A model generated the notes under the pieces. The model was not told the DNA's origin. It searched no databases and saw only the letters and a list, made by a program, of their open reading frames with translations. A stretch of 64,000 bases of DNA from Eustoma russellianum (taxonomy: Eukaryota > Streptophyta > Magnoliopsida > Gentianales > Gentianaceae): the NCBI GenBank assembly GCA_036186865.1, contig AP025045.1, positions 11,827,360 through 11,891,359 on the forward strand. The letters run 5' to 3'. How positions within the stretch are numbered: the first letter of the stretch is position 1; every line of letters starts with the position of its first letter. The position numbers were made by a program, and so were the translations under genes. Shown in pieces: positions 1 to 9,956 of the stretch.

Positions 1-1247
1 TTTGTGGATTCTTCTTCCTCCTCTTCGGAATAGAATTCATTTGTCTCCTCAAGGTACAACACTTTCTTGGCATTGGGGCAGTCCCTTGCATAATGCCCTC
101 TCCCTCTACATTTAAAGCACTCAATCTCCCTTGTCCTTGGAGGGTTTGCGGTTGCCTTGCCTTTGCCTTTGTCGTTTTGACCTAGATTTGCACCATTGGT
201 CCTTTGAGTGAAGTGTGGTTTGTTTGGAGTGTTAGGGCTGTTTTGGCCAAGGGTGTTTGAACTTGGCCGTGTTCCTCCATTGCCATGAGACCTAGGCTGC
301 ACTTTAGAAAAAGAAGAAGCATTAGTTATAAAACCAAATCCACTAGTAGAAGAACGTACCTTTAATTGCCGCTCAATTTTCTCAGCTTTGTGAACCATGG
401 AATTTAGATCAACATAGGTAGTGAGTTCAAGTTGAAACCCAATCTCCTTATTAAGACCTCCCAAAAACCGAGCCATGGTTGCCTCCTCAGTTTCTTCAGT
501 ATCAGTTTTTATCAACAAACTTTCTAACTCCTTAAAGTATTCATCCACACTTTTATTTCCTTGAGTTAGGCATTGCAACTTTTGGAACATGGATCTCTCG
601 TAAGATTCTGGAATGAATTTCTTTCTCATCTCATATTTCATCTCATCCCAAGTCCCAATTATTGGTTGTCTAGTCCTTCGTATACTTTGAGTTTGGTCCC
701 ACCAAATCAAGGCATAGTCCAAGAACTCGATACTTGCATATCTCACTTTTTGCAACTCAGTATAGTTGGTATAGGAAAAGATCATGTCAACTTTTCTTTC
801 CCACTCAATGTAGGCTTCAGGGTCACTTTTGCCATAAAAGGGTGGAATGTTTATTTTGGTTTTCAAATAATCATCCTCTTGAGGCACATGCCTCCTAGGT
901 TGTATTCGGCCTTGTGGCCTTGGGTATACCTCCTCTACCTCTTCCTCTTCATAGTAATCATTCCATTCCTCCCTAACAGGTTGTTGTCTCATTCCGTGTC
1001 TCCTATCTCCTCTACCCCTTGCTCCTCCTCTACCTCCGATGCTTGTGGACCCCTTAGGTTCAGTTCCACGGGATGTTTGGCCTTGGTTTTGAGGTGGGGG
1101 CTGTTCTTGGGTAGGAGGTGTGTTGGATGTCATCCTTGCTTCCCACTCATCCAACCTAGATTGCATAGTACTAAGCATTTGTGCCATCTTTTCCATGGAA
1201 AATTCCACTTTGTCTCCTCCTCCTTGGGTACTGTTTGAACCATCCAT
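1..1247 (-). CDS. Gag N-terminal part of gag-pol polyprotein (A0), partial
   Basis: Structural Gag of a gypsy retrotransposon, which would form the cytoplasmic virus-like particle. The start is the ATG read on the minus strand from 1247, followed by M-D-G-S-N as in A1. The reading frame appears open to the window edge. It covers a Q/P/G/R-rich N-terminus, the Retrotrans_gag core and the CCHC knuckle near 75-120, and ends in an acidic linker. Against A1 there is one in-frame codon loss near 680 (an Arg in the R-R-R run) and scattered substitutions. The rest of pol lies left of the window, so intactness cannot be judged. Confidence 0.88.
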   Translation of the reverse strand, partial: MDGSNSTQGGGDKVEFSMEKMAQMLSTMQSRLDEWEARMTSNTPPTQEQPPPQNQGQTSRGTEPKGSTSIGGRGGARGRGDRRHGMRQQPVREEWNDYYEEEEVEEVYPRPQGRIQPRRHVPQEDDYLKTKINIPPFYGKSDPEAYIEWERKVDMIFSYTNYTELQKVRYASIEFLDYALIWWDQTQSIRRTRQPIIGTWDEMKYEMRKKFIPESYERSMFQKLQCLTQGNKSVDEYFKELESLLIKTDTEETEEATMARFLGGLNKEIGFQLELTTYVDLNSMVHKAEKIERQLKVRSSTSGFGFITNASSFSKVQPRSHGNGGTRPSSNTLGQNSPNTPNKPHFTQRTNGANLGQNDKGKGKATANPPRTREIECFKCRGRGHYARDCPNAKKVLYLEETNEFYSEEEEEEST

Positions 1248-2427
1248 GGCAACCTGAAACGCTTTCACAAACAAGAAAAAAAAGAAAACTAACACAAGAA
1301 ACAAAGGTGAGTTGTTAGTGAAAACAAAAAGGAAAACGAAAATCTGTTTGGCCTTTTTTTTGTCCTCCCTTGTTTTCTCTCAATTGTTCAAGTGTTTTTT
1401 CCTTGGCCAATCTTGAGCTAGAACCTCTTAAGGCAAGTCCCAAATTGGCTAACCACAATCTGTTTTGTTTTTCTGTCCTTGCAAGATTCTTTTGCCTTCA
1501 AAAACACCAATTGATCAACAAGTGGTAAAACAGCTTCAAGAAGTTTAGAGCACAATTTTAAACACACTTAATAACTATGATTCAAAGAAACAAGAAACCG
1601 AAAGTGATGTAGTTGGTTGAACCAAAGAATTGCTAGGGGTTGTCCTGGGCAATCTTTAATTAAACCAACTTATGCAATATCAAATGCAAGCTCTTTGATT
1701 GATAGTATGAATGTGTATCCAAGGTTGAGAATTGAAGGCTTTATGTGTGTTGTTTCTGGGGTTGGATAGTAGATGCAAAAAGAGGGAACTTTTGGTCAAA
1801 AGGAACTTCTTTTCTCTTCCTTCCTTTGTGCACTTCTTTTTGTTGCTTTTGTGCACGTTTTCTTTTCCCTTCTTTTCTTTTTTTTTCTTTTTTTTTGACG
1901 TTCAAAGCAGCCTTGATGCAACCTTTGTTTGCTTTTGCGAGAATCAGTTGTGTATGCTTGAAAGATGAGCCTTTTGTGTTTGTATGGATGTGTAGTAGAA
2001 AACAGATTTTTCCTTGGATACCAATACAACCAAAACAAACAAACTTGTATTCAATATCACACAAGCAAATTTAATTAAAAGCTTCGATAACAACAAGGTG
2101 TTTGACTCAAAGGTAGCTTCTTTTAGGCCTTGGGCTGATTTGAGATGGAGTTAAATCCTATTCAATGCAAACAACAATGATCCTATGATTAAGTGTGTTA
2201 AAGATGAGATCTTTAATGATAGGTGATCAATATTGATGCAAAAGGTGAAGCCTTTTTTTGTGGTTTTCGTTGGACTGAAGAAAAGAACAATCTTTGTTTT
2301 TGTTTTGATGAAATGAAGCAAAAGATCAATTTTTTTTGTCAAGAAACGTTTTTTTTTGAATGATTGAGAATAACAAGAATGACACAAATGACACAAGAAA
2401 AGATATTTGAGATGAAGATAAACGAGA
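1248..2427 (-). other. 5' untranslated leader of A0
   Basis: No gene seen. AT-rich leader between PBS and gag ATG, closely matching the A1 leader (8724-9942). It has several T-runs and a pyrimidine-rich stretch ending in CAG just before the gag ATG. Short open frames on either strand differ between the two copies and look incidental. Confidence 0.8.
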
Positions 2428-2439
2428 GCTCTGATACCA
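2428..2439 (-). promoter_or_regulatory. Primer binding site of A0 (initiator Met tRNA)
   Basis: Minus strand reads TGGTATCAGAGC, the usual plant gypsy PBS complementary to the 3' end of tRNA-iMet, two bases inside the LTR edge at 2442. Confidence 0.93.
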
Positions 2440-2441
2440 CT

Positions 2442-2566
2442 TGATACGAATATGGTTCGTATGTTGATGTTGTCCCGATCTTTCTTCACTCTCCAAACGT
2501 CCCTCAAGCCTTGAATGTGATGGACAATGGTGCCAAGCAACCACCTTCCTTTCAAGCCTCCAAATC
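2442..2566 (-). repeat. 5' LTR of A0, PBS-proximal fragment (125 bp)
   Basis: The LTR end next to the PBS. It is interrupted at 2566 by A1 and resumes at 11357. It carries a 7-bp inverted repeat (ATACGAA...TTCGTAT) also found at the ends of both A1 LTRs. Confidence 0.93.
2562..2566. repeat. TSD of A1, left copy (AAATC)
   Basis: AAATC directly precedes the A1 LTR at 2567 and recurs at 11352-11356 directly after the other A1 LTR. Confidence 0.95.
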
Positions 2567-3961
2567 TGATACGAATATGGTTCGTATGTTAATGTTGTCC
2601 CGATCTTTCTTCACTCTCCAAACGTCCTTCAAGCCTTGAATGTGATGGACAATGGTGCCAAGCAACCACCTTCCTTTCAAGCCTCCAAATCCGTTTGGTT
2701 GGGTGTGTTTCAATCCTCCCAATCCAACCAGTCACTCCTAATCCTTGGATTGTGGATCACCAACAAGGAACACACAATCCTTAATTGGGTCTAGCCTTGA
2801 TTTAGATATGTGTAAACCAAAGGAAAAACACAAACTTTTATTCAAGAAAACTCAAGAACAAAAGATAACATAAAACACTAGGGTTTTTAGTTCAAAGATG
2901 AAAAATAGTCTAACTACTCAAAGAAATGCTAAGTGATCTATATATATGATTACAAGTCTTGTAAGCCATCTCCACAAAAACGGCTAGGGCTTCTTGGAAT
3001 CTCCCATGTTGGCGCCTCCTTCCTTGGATGTGCAAAAATCTGAATTTTGTTATTTTTGGTAAGTTCCCTTCTCTTGTCAAATCCACAATTATTGTCTCAA
3101 TCATCAATTATTGCATTATTATCATCCTTCTAGACTTGCCTTGTGCCTCCTTGGTCTTCCTTAAAAACGCCACTCACCCTTTTCCTTGTGACACAAGATC
3201 TAATTTTGGTAACTTCCTTTTTCTTGAGTTATCTCCTTATTTGCTCCCAAATCTTCAATTATGACTCCATGAATCATTCCAATCATTCCAATCTGATTTA
3301 TGACATTCTAGAAGGTCTCTTAATTGCTCTTGATGATGCTAGGCGGCTGCACTCCCCACAAGCAAACCGAAAACCCTAAGTTGCACACTTGGGCTTGTTT
3401 TGGACTTCTTTCTTGCAGCTCTTGTATCTATTTTTGTGGACTGATTTTGACAAAACCCAAAACATGAAAGTTGCTCCAAATTAAGTCTACTTCAAGGTCC
3501 AGCTGGTTCCATGCACTCCCAATCTCGTTTGAAAGCCCAAAATCACAAAACAGCCTTGTATGGACAAGCTTGGTCCAAATCTGAGAAGCCCTCCTTTCCA
3601 AAGCTCAAAACGTTTGATCCAAGACTTGTAACACCTACAAAACACACTCATACACCAAACATAAGTATTCTAAACAAACTTTAAAAGAAGCAAACGAAAA
3701 GACAACTAAAAGCCACAGAAACGGCACCAACAAGCGGACTGACTATCATTGGATAATCAGTTCTTAAGCTCAACAATGAGCACCCATTTAGGAGGAACAT
3801 CCATTGGTTCATCTTGCACATGTTTGGTTAGAAAAGAGCCAACATCAAAACCAAGTTGAAAACCATTAATCCTCTTGGTTTGGCTCCTTGTCAACGGCCC
3901 CTTATGGTTAAGGGCACCTTGTGCAAGTTCCTCATTAGGGGGCTGCTCCTCAGCCTCATCA
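2567..3961 (-). repeat. 3' LTR of A1 (1395 bp)
   Basis: Minus strand begins TGATGAGGCTGAGG at 3961, right after the polypurine tract, and ends CGTATCA at 2567. It matches 9957-11351 over its whole length. TATA-like element at 2939-2947. The first 205 bases (3757-3961) are coding-like in one frame (see the tail feature). Confidence 0.95.
3757..3961 (-). other. LTR-encoded C-terminal tail frame of A1 (out of frame with gag-pol)
   Basis: On the minus strand, the frame one base back from gag-pol is open from the LTR edge to a stop at 3757-3759. It encodes a segment with G-P-L-T-R, then F-L-T-K-H-V-Q-D-E-P, then K-W-V. The same order of residues occurs in the tails encoded by the B and D LTRs (G-P-[IM]-T-R ... 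F-L-Y-[KR]-H ... D-E-P ... W-V). It may correspond to the CR motif reported after the integrase in CRM elements; that link is inferred. In A1 the main frame misses it because the PPT has six G. A matching copy occurs in the 5' LTR just left of 11351. Confidence 0.65.
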
Positions 3962-6900
3962 ATCCCCCCTCCTCAAAAGGATTCGCCCTCGAATCATCAA
4001 GATAAAAATGCTCAAAAGGGGAAAGATCACTTACATTGAAGGTGTTGGAAACTGAACCATACCTGTCTGGAGGAAGATCAAGCACGTAAGCATTTGGACC
4101 AACCTTTTGAATGACCTTAAAAGGTCCATCTCCTCTAGGCATAAGCTTGGACTTCCTCTCCTTAGGAAATCGTTCCTTCCTTAAATGCAACCAAACAAGA
4201 TCTCCAGGATAAAACACAACATCTTTTCTATGCTTGTTAGCTTGTTTGGCATACTGTCTATTCTTTCGTTCAAGTTGAAGTTTAACTTTTTCATGCAACT
4301 TTTTGATCATTTCAGCTCGTTGTTTACCATCCATGCTAGTACGCTCATCAATTGGAATAGGCAACAAATCAAGTGGGGAATGGGGTAGAAAACCATAGAC
4401 AACTTCAAAAGGGGAATACAAAGACCCACTATGAACGGCCCTATTGTAAGCAAACTCAATATGTGGTAAACATTCTTCCCAATTTTTCAGATTGCTTTGG
4501 ATTAAAGCACGCAACATTTGTGACAAGGTCCGATTTACTACCTCAGTTTGGCCATCTGTTTGTGGATGTGCAGTAGTAGAAAACAAAAGCTTAGTTCCCA
4601 ACTTGCTCCAAAGCACACGCCAAAAATGACTCAAGAATTTACTGTCCCTATCACTAACAATTGTTTTAGGCATGCCATGCAATCGAACAACTTCTTTAAA
4701 GAACAGATTTGCAATGTAAGAAGCATCATCTACTTTGTGACAAGCAATAAAGTGTGCCATCTTAGAGAATCTGTCTACCACAACAAAGACACTATCTCTA
4801 CCACCTTTTGATCTAGGTAAGCCAAGAACAAAGTCCATAGAAATGTCCTCCCAAGGTGCACTAGGTACGTCCAAGGGTGTGTACAAACCATGAGGTTGTG
4901 TTTTGGACTTAGCCTGCCTACAAGTGATGCAACTACTACAAACCTTTGCAACATCTGATTTCATGTGAGGCCAAAAGAAATGTTCCTTTAAAGTTTCTAA
5001 AGTTTTAAAAACTCCAAAGTGTCCCATTAACCCGCCCCCATGTGCTTCCTTAACCAACAATTCACGCATTGATCCCTTAGGAATGCATAATCGTTTCTCC
5101 TTAAACAAATAGCCATCATGCAAATAAAATTTACCAAAAGGAGAATCAACACATGCATCATAAATGGAAGCAAAATCAGAATCATCCTTATACAATTCCT
5201 TAACAAATTCAAAGCCAAGCAAGTGTGAAGACAACTTAGTAATCAAAGTATACCTTCTAGACAAAGCATCAGCAACTATGTTATCTTTTCCCTGCTTATA
5301 CTTAATGACATAAGGAAATTGTTCAATAAACTCAACCCACTTTGCATGCCTCTTATTCAGTTTTCCTTGACTCTTAAGGTACTTTAAACTTTCATGATCA
5401 GTATGAATGACAAACTCTTTGGGTTGCAAGTAGTGTTGCCAAGTTTGTAAGGACCTTACCAAAGCATACAACTCCTTATCATAAGTAGGATAGTTCAATG
5501 CAGCACCTTTCAACTTTTCACTAAAATAAGCAATAGGATGCTTACCTTGGGTTAGAACAGCTCCAATTCCTACGCCACTTGCATCACACTCTATCTCAAA
5601 TGTATCATCAAAGTTTGGCAACTTCAAGATAGGTGCTGTAGTGAGACGTCTTTTAAGTTCATCAAACGCCCTTTGTTGGGCTTCCCCCCAATGGAACCCA
5701 ACCTCTTTCTTGACGATCTCATTCAATGGTGCGGCTACGGTTGAAAAGTCTTTGACAAACCGCCTATAAAAACCTGCCAAACCATGAAAGCTCCTCACTT
5801 CTCCCACACTCTTTGGTGTAGGCCATTCAAGGATGGATTTCACCTTGTCTTGATCCATTTCAATCCCTGCAGAACTGATTACAAAACCAAGAAAAACAAC
5901 TTTGTCCAAACAAAAAGAACATTTCTTAAAGTTAGCATAAAGTTTTTCTTTCCTTAGCTTTTCAAAAACAGCCCTTATGTGATCTAAATGCTCTTCTAAG
6001 GTCTTAGAATAGATCAAGATGTCATCAAAATAAACCACAACAAACTTCCTGATAAAAGCTCTCAAAACTTCATTCATTAGTCTCATGAATGTACTAGGTG
6101 CATTAGTTAACCCAAAAGGCATAACTAACCATTCATACAATCCAAATTTAGTTTTAAAAGCTGTTTTCCATTCATCACCCTCTCTTATCCTCACTTGAAA
6201 ATATCCACTTTTCAAATCAATTTTAGTATACCATTGTGAACCATGCAACATATCAAGCATATCATCAAGTCTAGGAATGGGGTACCTATACTTTACAGTG
6301 ATTTTGTTGATGGCCCTACAATCTGTACACATCCTCCAAGTGCCATCTTTTTTTGGAACAAGTATGACTGGCACTGCACTTGGGCTCATACTTTCCCTTA
6401 CCTTCTCTTTGGCCAAGAGATCCTCCACTTGCCTTTGTATCTCCTTTGTTTCCTCCGGATTGGCTCTATAAGCTGGCCTATTAGGTAGGACAGCCCCTGG
6501 AATAAAGTCAATGTGGTGCTCAATCCCTCTTAAAGGTGGCAACCCATGTGGTTCCTCCTCGGGAAACAAATCTGCAAATTCTTCCAACAAAGAAACAACA
6601 CCACTAGGCAAGGTAGATGGTAAGTCATTCTTAGAAAACAAGCATGCAACACTATCTTTGTAAAGCATCACCAAAACAATTTTATTATCATACAATGCAT
6701 GTGTAACTTCACGAGATTTTGCAAAGAAAGCATGCTTCTTAGGTGGACGTGAAATTTGTGGGGTGGATGCTTGTGAAAGTGTTTGAAGCGTGGGTGAGGG
6801 TGGACTGATTTGGGCCGTGGGTTGTGTACCTTTGGCCGAGGAGTTTGTGGCCTCCAAAAGGCTTCTTCTCTCCTTTTTAAGAACCTCTAAGAACCTTTTT

Positions 6901-8723
6901 TCAGCCTCCTTTTCCTTAGGATCTGAATGGTTCTTCTTCATCCTCTTAGCATCCTCATAAACTTTATGTGGAGACAATGCATGCAACTTAAACTTTTTGC
7001 CATTAAAAGTGAAAGCATACATGTTCAATCTACCATCATAAATAACATGCTTGTCAAATTGCCAAGGTCTACCTAACAAAATATGACTAGCATGCATAGG
7101 AGCTACATCACACAAAATTTCATCTTTGTAGCCGCCAATAGATAAAGAAATCAGAACTTGTTTAGACACATGAATTTCACCACAATCATTTAGCCAAGAT
7201 AACCTATAGGGATGGGAATGATCAATCATAGGTAAATCTAGCTTTCTAACAAGTTCAATACTTGCAACATTAGCACATGAACCACTATCAATAATTAAAG
7301 TGCAAGTTTTGCCTTTTACCAAACAATGGATGTGGAAAATGTTCTCCCTTTGCAAGTTTTCTTCTTCCTCCTTCATGTGTGCACTTAAGGCTTTTCTTAC
7401 CACAAGAAAGTCCTTGTATGCACCCTCTTCATCACTCTTTATCTCCTCAGCTGAGTCCTCTTGGTATTCTTCCTTTGTGGCTTCTTCTTCCTCCTCTTCT
7501 GAATAGAATTCATTGGTTTCCTCAAGGTACAACACTTTCTTGGCATTAGGGCAGTCCCTTGCATAATGCCCTCTCCCTCTACATTTAAAACACTCAATCT
7601 CCCTTGTCCGTGGAGGGTTTGCGGTTGTCTTGCCTTTGCCTTTGTCATTTTGACCTAGATTTGCACCATTGGTCCGTTGAGTGAAGTGTGGTTTATTTGG
7701 GGTGTTCTGGCTGTTTTGGCCGAGGGTGTTTGAACCTGGCCGTGCCCCTCCATTGCCATTAGACCTAGGCTGCACTTTAGAAAAAGAAGAAGTGTTAGTT
7801 CTAAAACCAAATCCACTAGTAGAAGAACGTACCTTTAATTGCCGCTCAATTTTCTCAGCTTTGTGAACCATGGAATTTAGATCAACATAGGTAGTGAGTT
7901 CAAGTTGAAACCCAATCTCCTTATTAAGACCTCCCAAAAACCGAGCCATGGTTGCCTCCTCAGATTCTTCAGTATCGGTTTTTATCAACAAACTTTCTAA
8001 CTCCTTAAAGTATTCATCCACACTTTTATTTCCTTGAGTTAGGCATTGCAACTTTTGGAACATGGATCTCTCGTAAGATTCTGGAATGAATTTCTTTCTC
8101 ATCTCATATTTCATCTCATCCCAAGTTCCAATTGTGGGTTGTCTAGTCCTTCTTCTTATACTTTGAGTTTGGTCCCACCAAATCAAGGCATATTCCAAGA
8201 ACTCTATACTTGCATATCTCACTTTTTGCAACTCGGTATAGTTGGTATAGGAAAAGATCATGTCAACTTTTCTCTCCCACTCAATGTAAGCTTCAGGGTC
8301 ACTTTTACCATAAAAGGGTGGAATGTTTATTTTGGTTTTCAAATAATCATCCTCTTGGGGTACATACCTCCTAGGTTGTATTCGGCCTTGAGGTCTTGGG
8401 TATACCTCCTCAACCTCTTCCTCTTCATAGTAGTCATTCCATTCCTCCCTAACAGGTTGTTGTCTCATTCCGTGTCTCCTATCTCCTCTACCCCTTGCTC
8501 CTCCTCTACCTCCGATGCTTGTGGACCCCTTAGGTTCAGTTCCACGGGATGTTTGGCCTTGGTTTTGAGGTGGGGGCTGTTCTTGGGTAGGAGGTGTGTT
8601 GGATGTCATCCTTGCTTCCCACTCATCCAACCTAGATTGCATAGTACTAAGCATTTGTGCCATCTTTTCCATGGAAAATTCCACTTTGTCTCCTCCTCCT
8701 TGGGTACTGTTTGAACCATCCAT
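3891..8723 (-). CDS. Gag-Pol polyprotein of A1 (Ty3/gypsy), 1610 aa
   Basis: One open frame from the ATG at 8723 (M-D-G-S-N) to a stop at 3891. An in-frame TTG extension upstream is discounted because plants start at ATG. Order: low-complexity N-terminus (1-120), Gag core (about 130-300), CCHC knuckle C-F-K-C-x4-H-x4-C (378-391), acidic linker, protease D-S-G (479-481), RT with Y-F-D-D (898-901), RNase H with D1047, E1084, D1109 and D1152, integrase HHCC zinc finger (C1262, C1265), catalytic D1297, D1358 and E1394 with the classical 60 and 35 spacing, and a GPF/Y-type module (G-D-G-P-F-K). All catalytic residues are present. The last 23 or so codons lie in the 3' LTR in a frame not shared with D1. 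It would drive the whole replication cycle; I see no inactivating change. Confidence 0.96.
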   Translation of the reverse strand: MDGSNSTQGGGDKVEFSMEKMAQMLSTMQSRLDEWEARMTSNTPPTQEQPPPQNQGQTSRGTEPKGSTSIGGRGGARGRGDRRHGMRQQPVREEWNDYYEEEEVEEVYPRPQGRIQPRRYVPQEDDYLKTKINIPPFYGKSDPEAYIEWERKVDMIFSYTNYTELQKVRYASIEFLEYALIWWDQTQSIRRRTRQPTIGTWDEMKYEMRKKFIPESYERSMFQKLQCLTQGNKSVDEYFKELESLLIKTDTEESEEATMARFLGGLNKEIGFQLELTTYVDLNSMVHKAEKIERQLKVRSSTSGFGFRTNTSSFSKVQPRSNGNGGARPGSNTLGQNSQNTPNKPHFTQRTNGANLGQNDKGKGKTTANPPRTREIECFKCRGRGHYARDCPNAKKVLYLEETNEFYSEEEEEEATKEEYQEDSAEEIKSDEEGAYKDFLVVRKALSAHMKEEEENLQRENIFHIHCLVKGKTCTLIIDSGSCANVASIELVRKLDLPMIDHSHPYRLSWLNDCGEIHVSKQVLISLSIGGYKDEILCDVAPMHASHILLGRPWQFDKHVIYDGRLNMYAFTFNGKKFKLHALSPHKVYEDAKRMKKNHSDPKEKEAEKRFLEVLKKERRSLLEATNSSAKGTQPTAQISPPSPTLQTLSQASTPQISRPPKKHAFFAKSREVTHALYDNKIVLVMLYKDSVACLFSKNDLPSTLPSGVVSLLEEFADLFPEEEPHGLPPLRGIEHHIDFIPGAVLPNRPAYRANPEETKEIQRQVEDLLAKEKVRESMSPSAVPVILVPKKDGTWRMCTDCRAINKITVKYRYPIPRLDDMLDMLHGSQWYTKIDLKSGYFQVRIREGDEWKTAFKTKFGLYEWLVMPFGLTNAPSTFMRLMNEVLRAFIRKFVVVYFDDILIYSKTLEEHLDHIRAVFEKLRKEKLYANFKKCSFCLDKVVFLGFVISSAGIEMDQDKVKSILEWPTPKSVGEVRSFHGLAGFYRRFVKDFSTVAAPLNEIVKKEVGFHWGEAQQRAFDELKRRLTTAPILKLPNFDDTFEIECDASGVGIGAVLTQGKHPIAYFSEKLKGAALNYPTYDKELYALVRSLQTWQHYLQPKEFVIHTDHESLKYLKSQGKLNKRHAKWVEFIEQFPYVIKYKQGKDNIVADALSRRYTLITKLSSHLLGFEFVKELYKDDSDFASIYDACVDSPFGKFYLHDGYLFKEKRLCIPKGSMRELLVKEAHGGGLMGHFGVFKTLETLKEHFFWPHMKSDVAKVCSSCITCRQAKSKTQPHGLYTPLDVPSAPWEDISMDFVLGLPRSKGGRDSVFVVVDRFSKMAHFIACHKVDDASYIANLFFKEVVRLHGMPKTIVSDRDSKFLSHFWRVLWSKLGTKLLFSTTAHPQTDGQTEVVNRTLSQMLRALIQSNLKNWEECLPHIEFAYNRAVHSGSLYSPFEVVYGFLPHSPLDLLPIPIDERTSMDGKQRAEMIKKLHEKVKLQLERKNRQYAKQANKHRKDVVFYPGDLVWLHLRKERFPKERKSKLMPRGDGPFKVIQKVGPNAYVLDLPPDRYGSVSNTFNVSDLSPFEHFYLDDSRANPFEEGGLMRLRSSPLMRNLHKVPLTIRGR
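3962..3974 (-). promoter_or_regulatory. Polypurine tract of A1, containing G GGG GGA heptamer
   Basis: Minus strand GAGGAGGGGGGAT abuts the 3' LTR, the position of the plus-strand primer for reverse transcription. It is also coding (E-E-G-G). The heptamer at 3963-3969 sits in phase as X XXY YYZ, the form of a -1 ribosomal slippery site. A -1 slip there would enter the tail frame. Confidence 0.8.
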
Positions 8724-9942
8724 GGCAACCTGAAACGCTTTCACAAACAAGAAAAAAAAGAAAACTAACACAAGAAACAAAGGTGAGTTGTTAGTGAAAA
8801 CAAAAAGGAAAACGAAAATCTGTTTGGCCTTTTTTTTTGTCCTCCCTTGTTTTCTCTCAATTGTTCAAGTGTTTTTTCCTTGGCCAATCTTGAGCTAGAA
8901 CCTCTTAAGGCAAGTCCCAAATTGGCTAACCACAATCTGTTTCGTTTTCTGTCCGTGTAAGCTTCTTTTGCCTTCAAAAACACCAATTGGTCATCAAGTG
9001 GTAAAACAGCGTCAAGAAGTTTAGAGCACAATTTAAAACACACTTAATAACTATGATTCAAAGAAACAAGAAACCAAAAGTGATGTAGTTGGCTGAACCA
9101 AAGAATTGCTAGGGGTTGTCCTGGGCAATCTTTAATTAAACCAACTTATGCAATATCAAATGCAAGTTCTTTGATTGATAGTATGAATGTGTATCCAAGG
9201 TGGAGAATTGAAGGTTTTATGTGTGTTGTTTTGGGGCAAACACACGGCTTTTTGTTTTGCTTTTGTGAACTTGGATGGTAGATGCAAAAAGGTGGAACTT
9301 TTGTACAAAAGGAACTTCTTTTCTCTTCCTTTCTTTGTGCACTTCTTTTTGTTGGTTTGTGCACGTTTCTTTTCCTTTCTTTTCCTTTTTTTTTTGACGT
9401 TCAGAGCATCCTTGATGCAACCTTTGTGTGTTTTTGCGGGAATCAGTTGTGTATGCTTGAAAGATGATCCTTTTTGTGTTTGTATGGATGTGTAGTAGAA
9501 AACAGATTTTCCTTGGATACCAATACAACCAAAACAAACAACTTGTATTCAATATCACACAAGCAAATTTAATCAAAAGCTTCGATAACAACAAGGTATT
9601 TGACTCAAAGGTAGCTTCTTTTAGGCCTTGGACTGATTCTAGGTGGAGTTAAATCCTATTCAATGCAAACAACAATGATCCTATGATTAAGTGTGTTAAA
9701 GATGAGATCTTTAATGATAGGTGATCAATATTGATGCAAAGGTGAAACCTTTTTTTGGGGTTTTCGTTGGACTGAAGAAAAGAACAATCTTTGTTTTGTT
9801 TTTGATGAAATGAAGTAAAAGATCAAATTTTTTTTTTTTTGACTAGAGACGTTTTTTTTTTTTGTTTTTTTGAATGATTGAGTATACTAAGAATAACACA
9901 AAACGACACAAGAAAAGATATTTGAGATGAAGATAAACGAGA
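8724..9942 (-). other. 5' untranslated leader of A1
   Basis: No gene seen. AT-rich, with T/A homopolymers. A pyrimidine-rich tract followed by CAG (AG at 8730-8731) lies a few bases before the gag ATG and could act as a splice acceptor. Short open frames here are not conserved with A0. Confidence 0.75.
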
Positions 9943-9954
9943 GCTCTGATACCA
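9943..9954 (-). promoter_or_regulatory. Primer binding site of A1 (initiator Met tRNA)
   Basis: Perfect TGGTATCAGAGC on the minus strand, two bases from the LTR edge at 9957. Confidence 0.95.
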
Positions 9955-9956
9955 CT

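Noticed and set aside
573..1238. Plus-strand open frame of 221 codons (also 8046-8714)
   Set aside because: Exactly antisense to the A0 and A1 gag; composition follows gag codons. No independent support.
1741..2074. Overlapping frames in the A leader on both strands
   Set aside because: Low complexity, different lengths in A0 and A1, no conserved product.
2428..2441. tRNA gene near the PBS sites
   Set aside because: Only 12 bases complementary to tRNA-iMet; no cloverleaf.
2910..3379. Small frames in the A LTR repeated at 10300-10769
   Set aside because: Repeated only because the LTRs are identical copies; nothing recognisable.
8724..8780. N-terminal extension of A1 gag-pol from a TTG
   Set aside because: Plant translation starts at ATG; the extension is a T-run of the leader and a possible splice acceptor.
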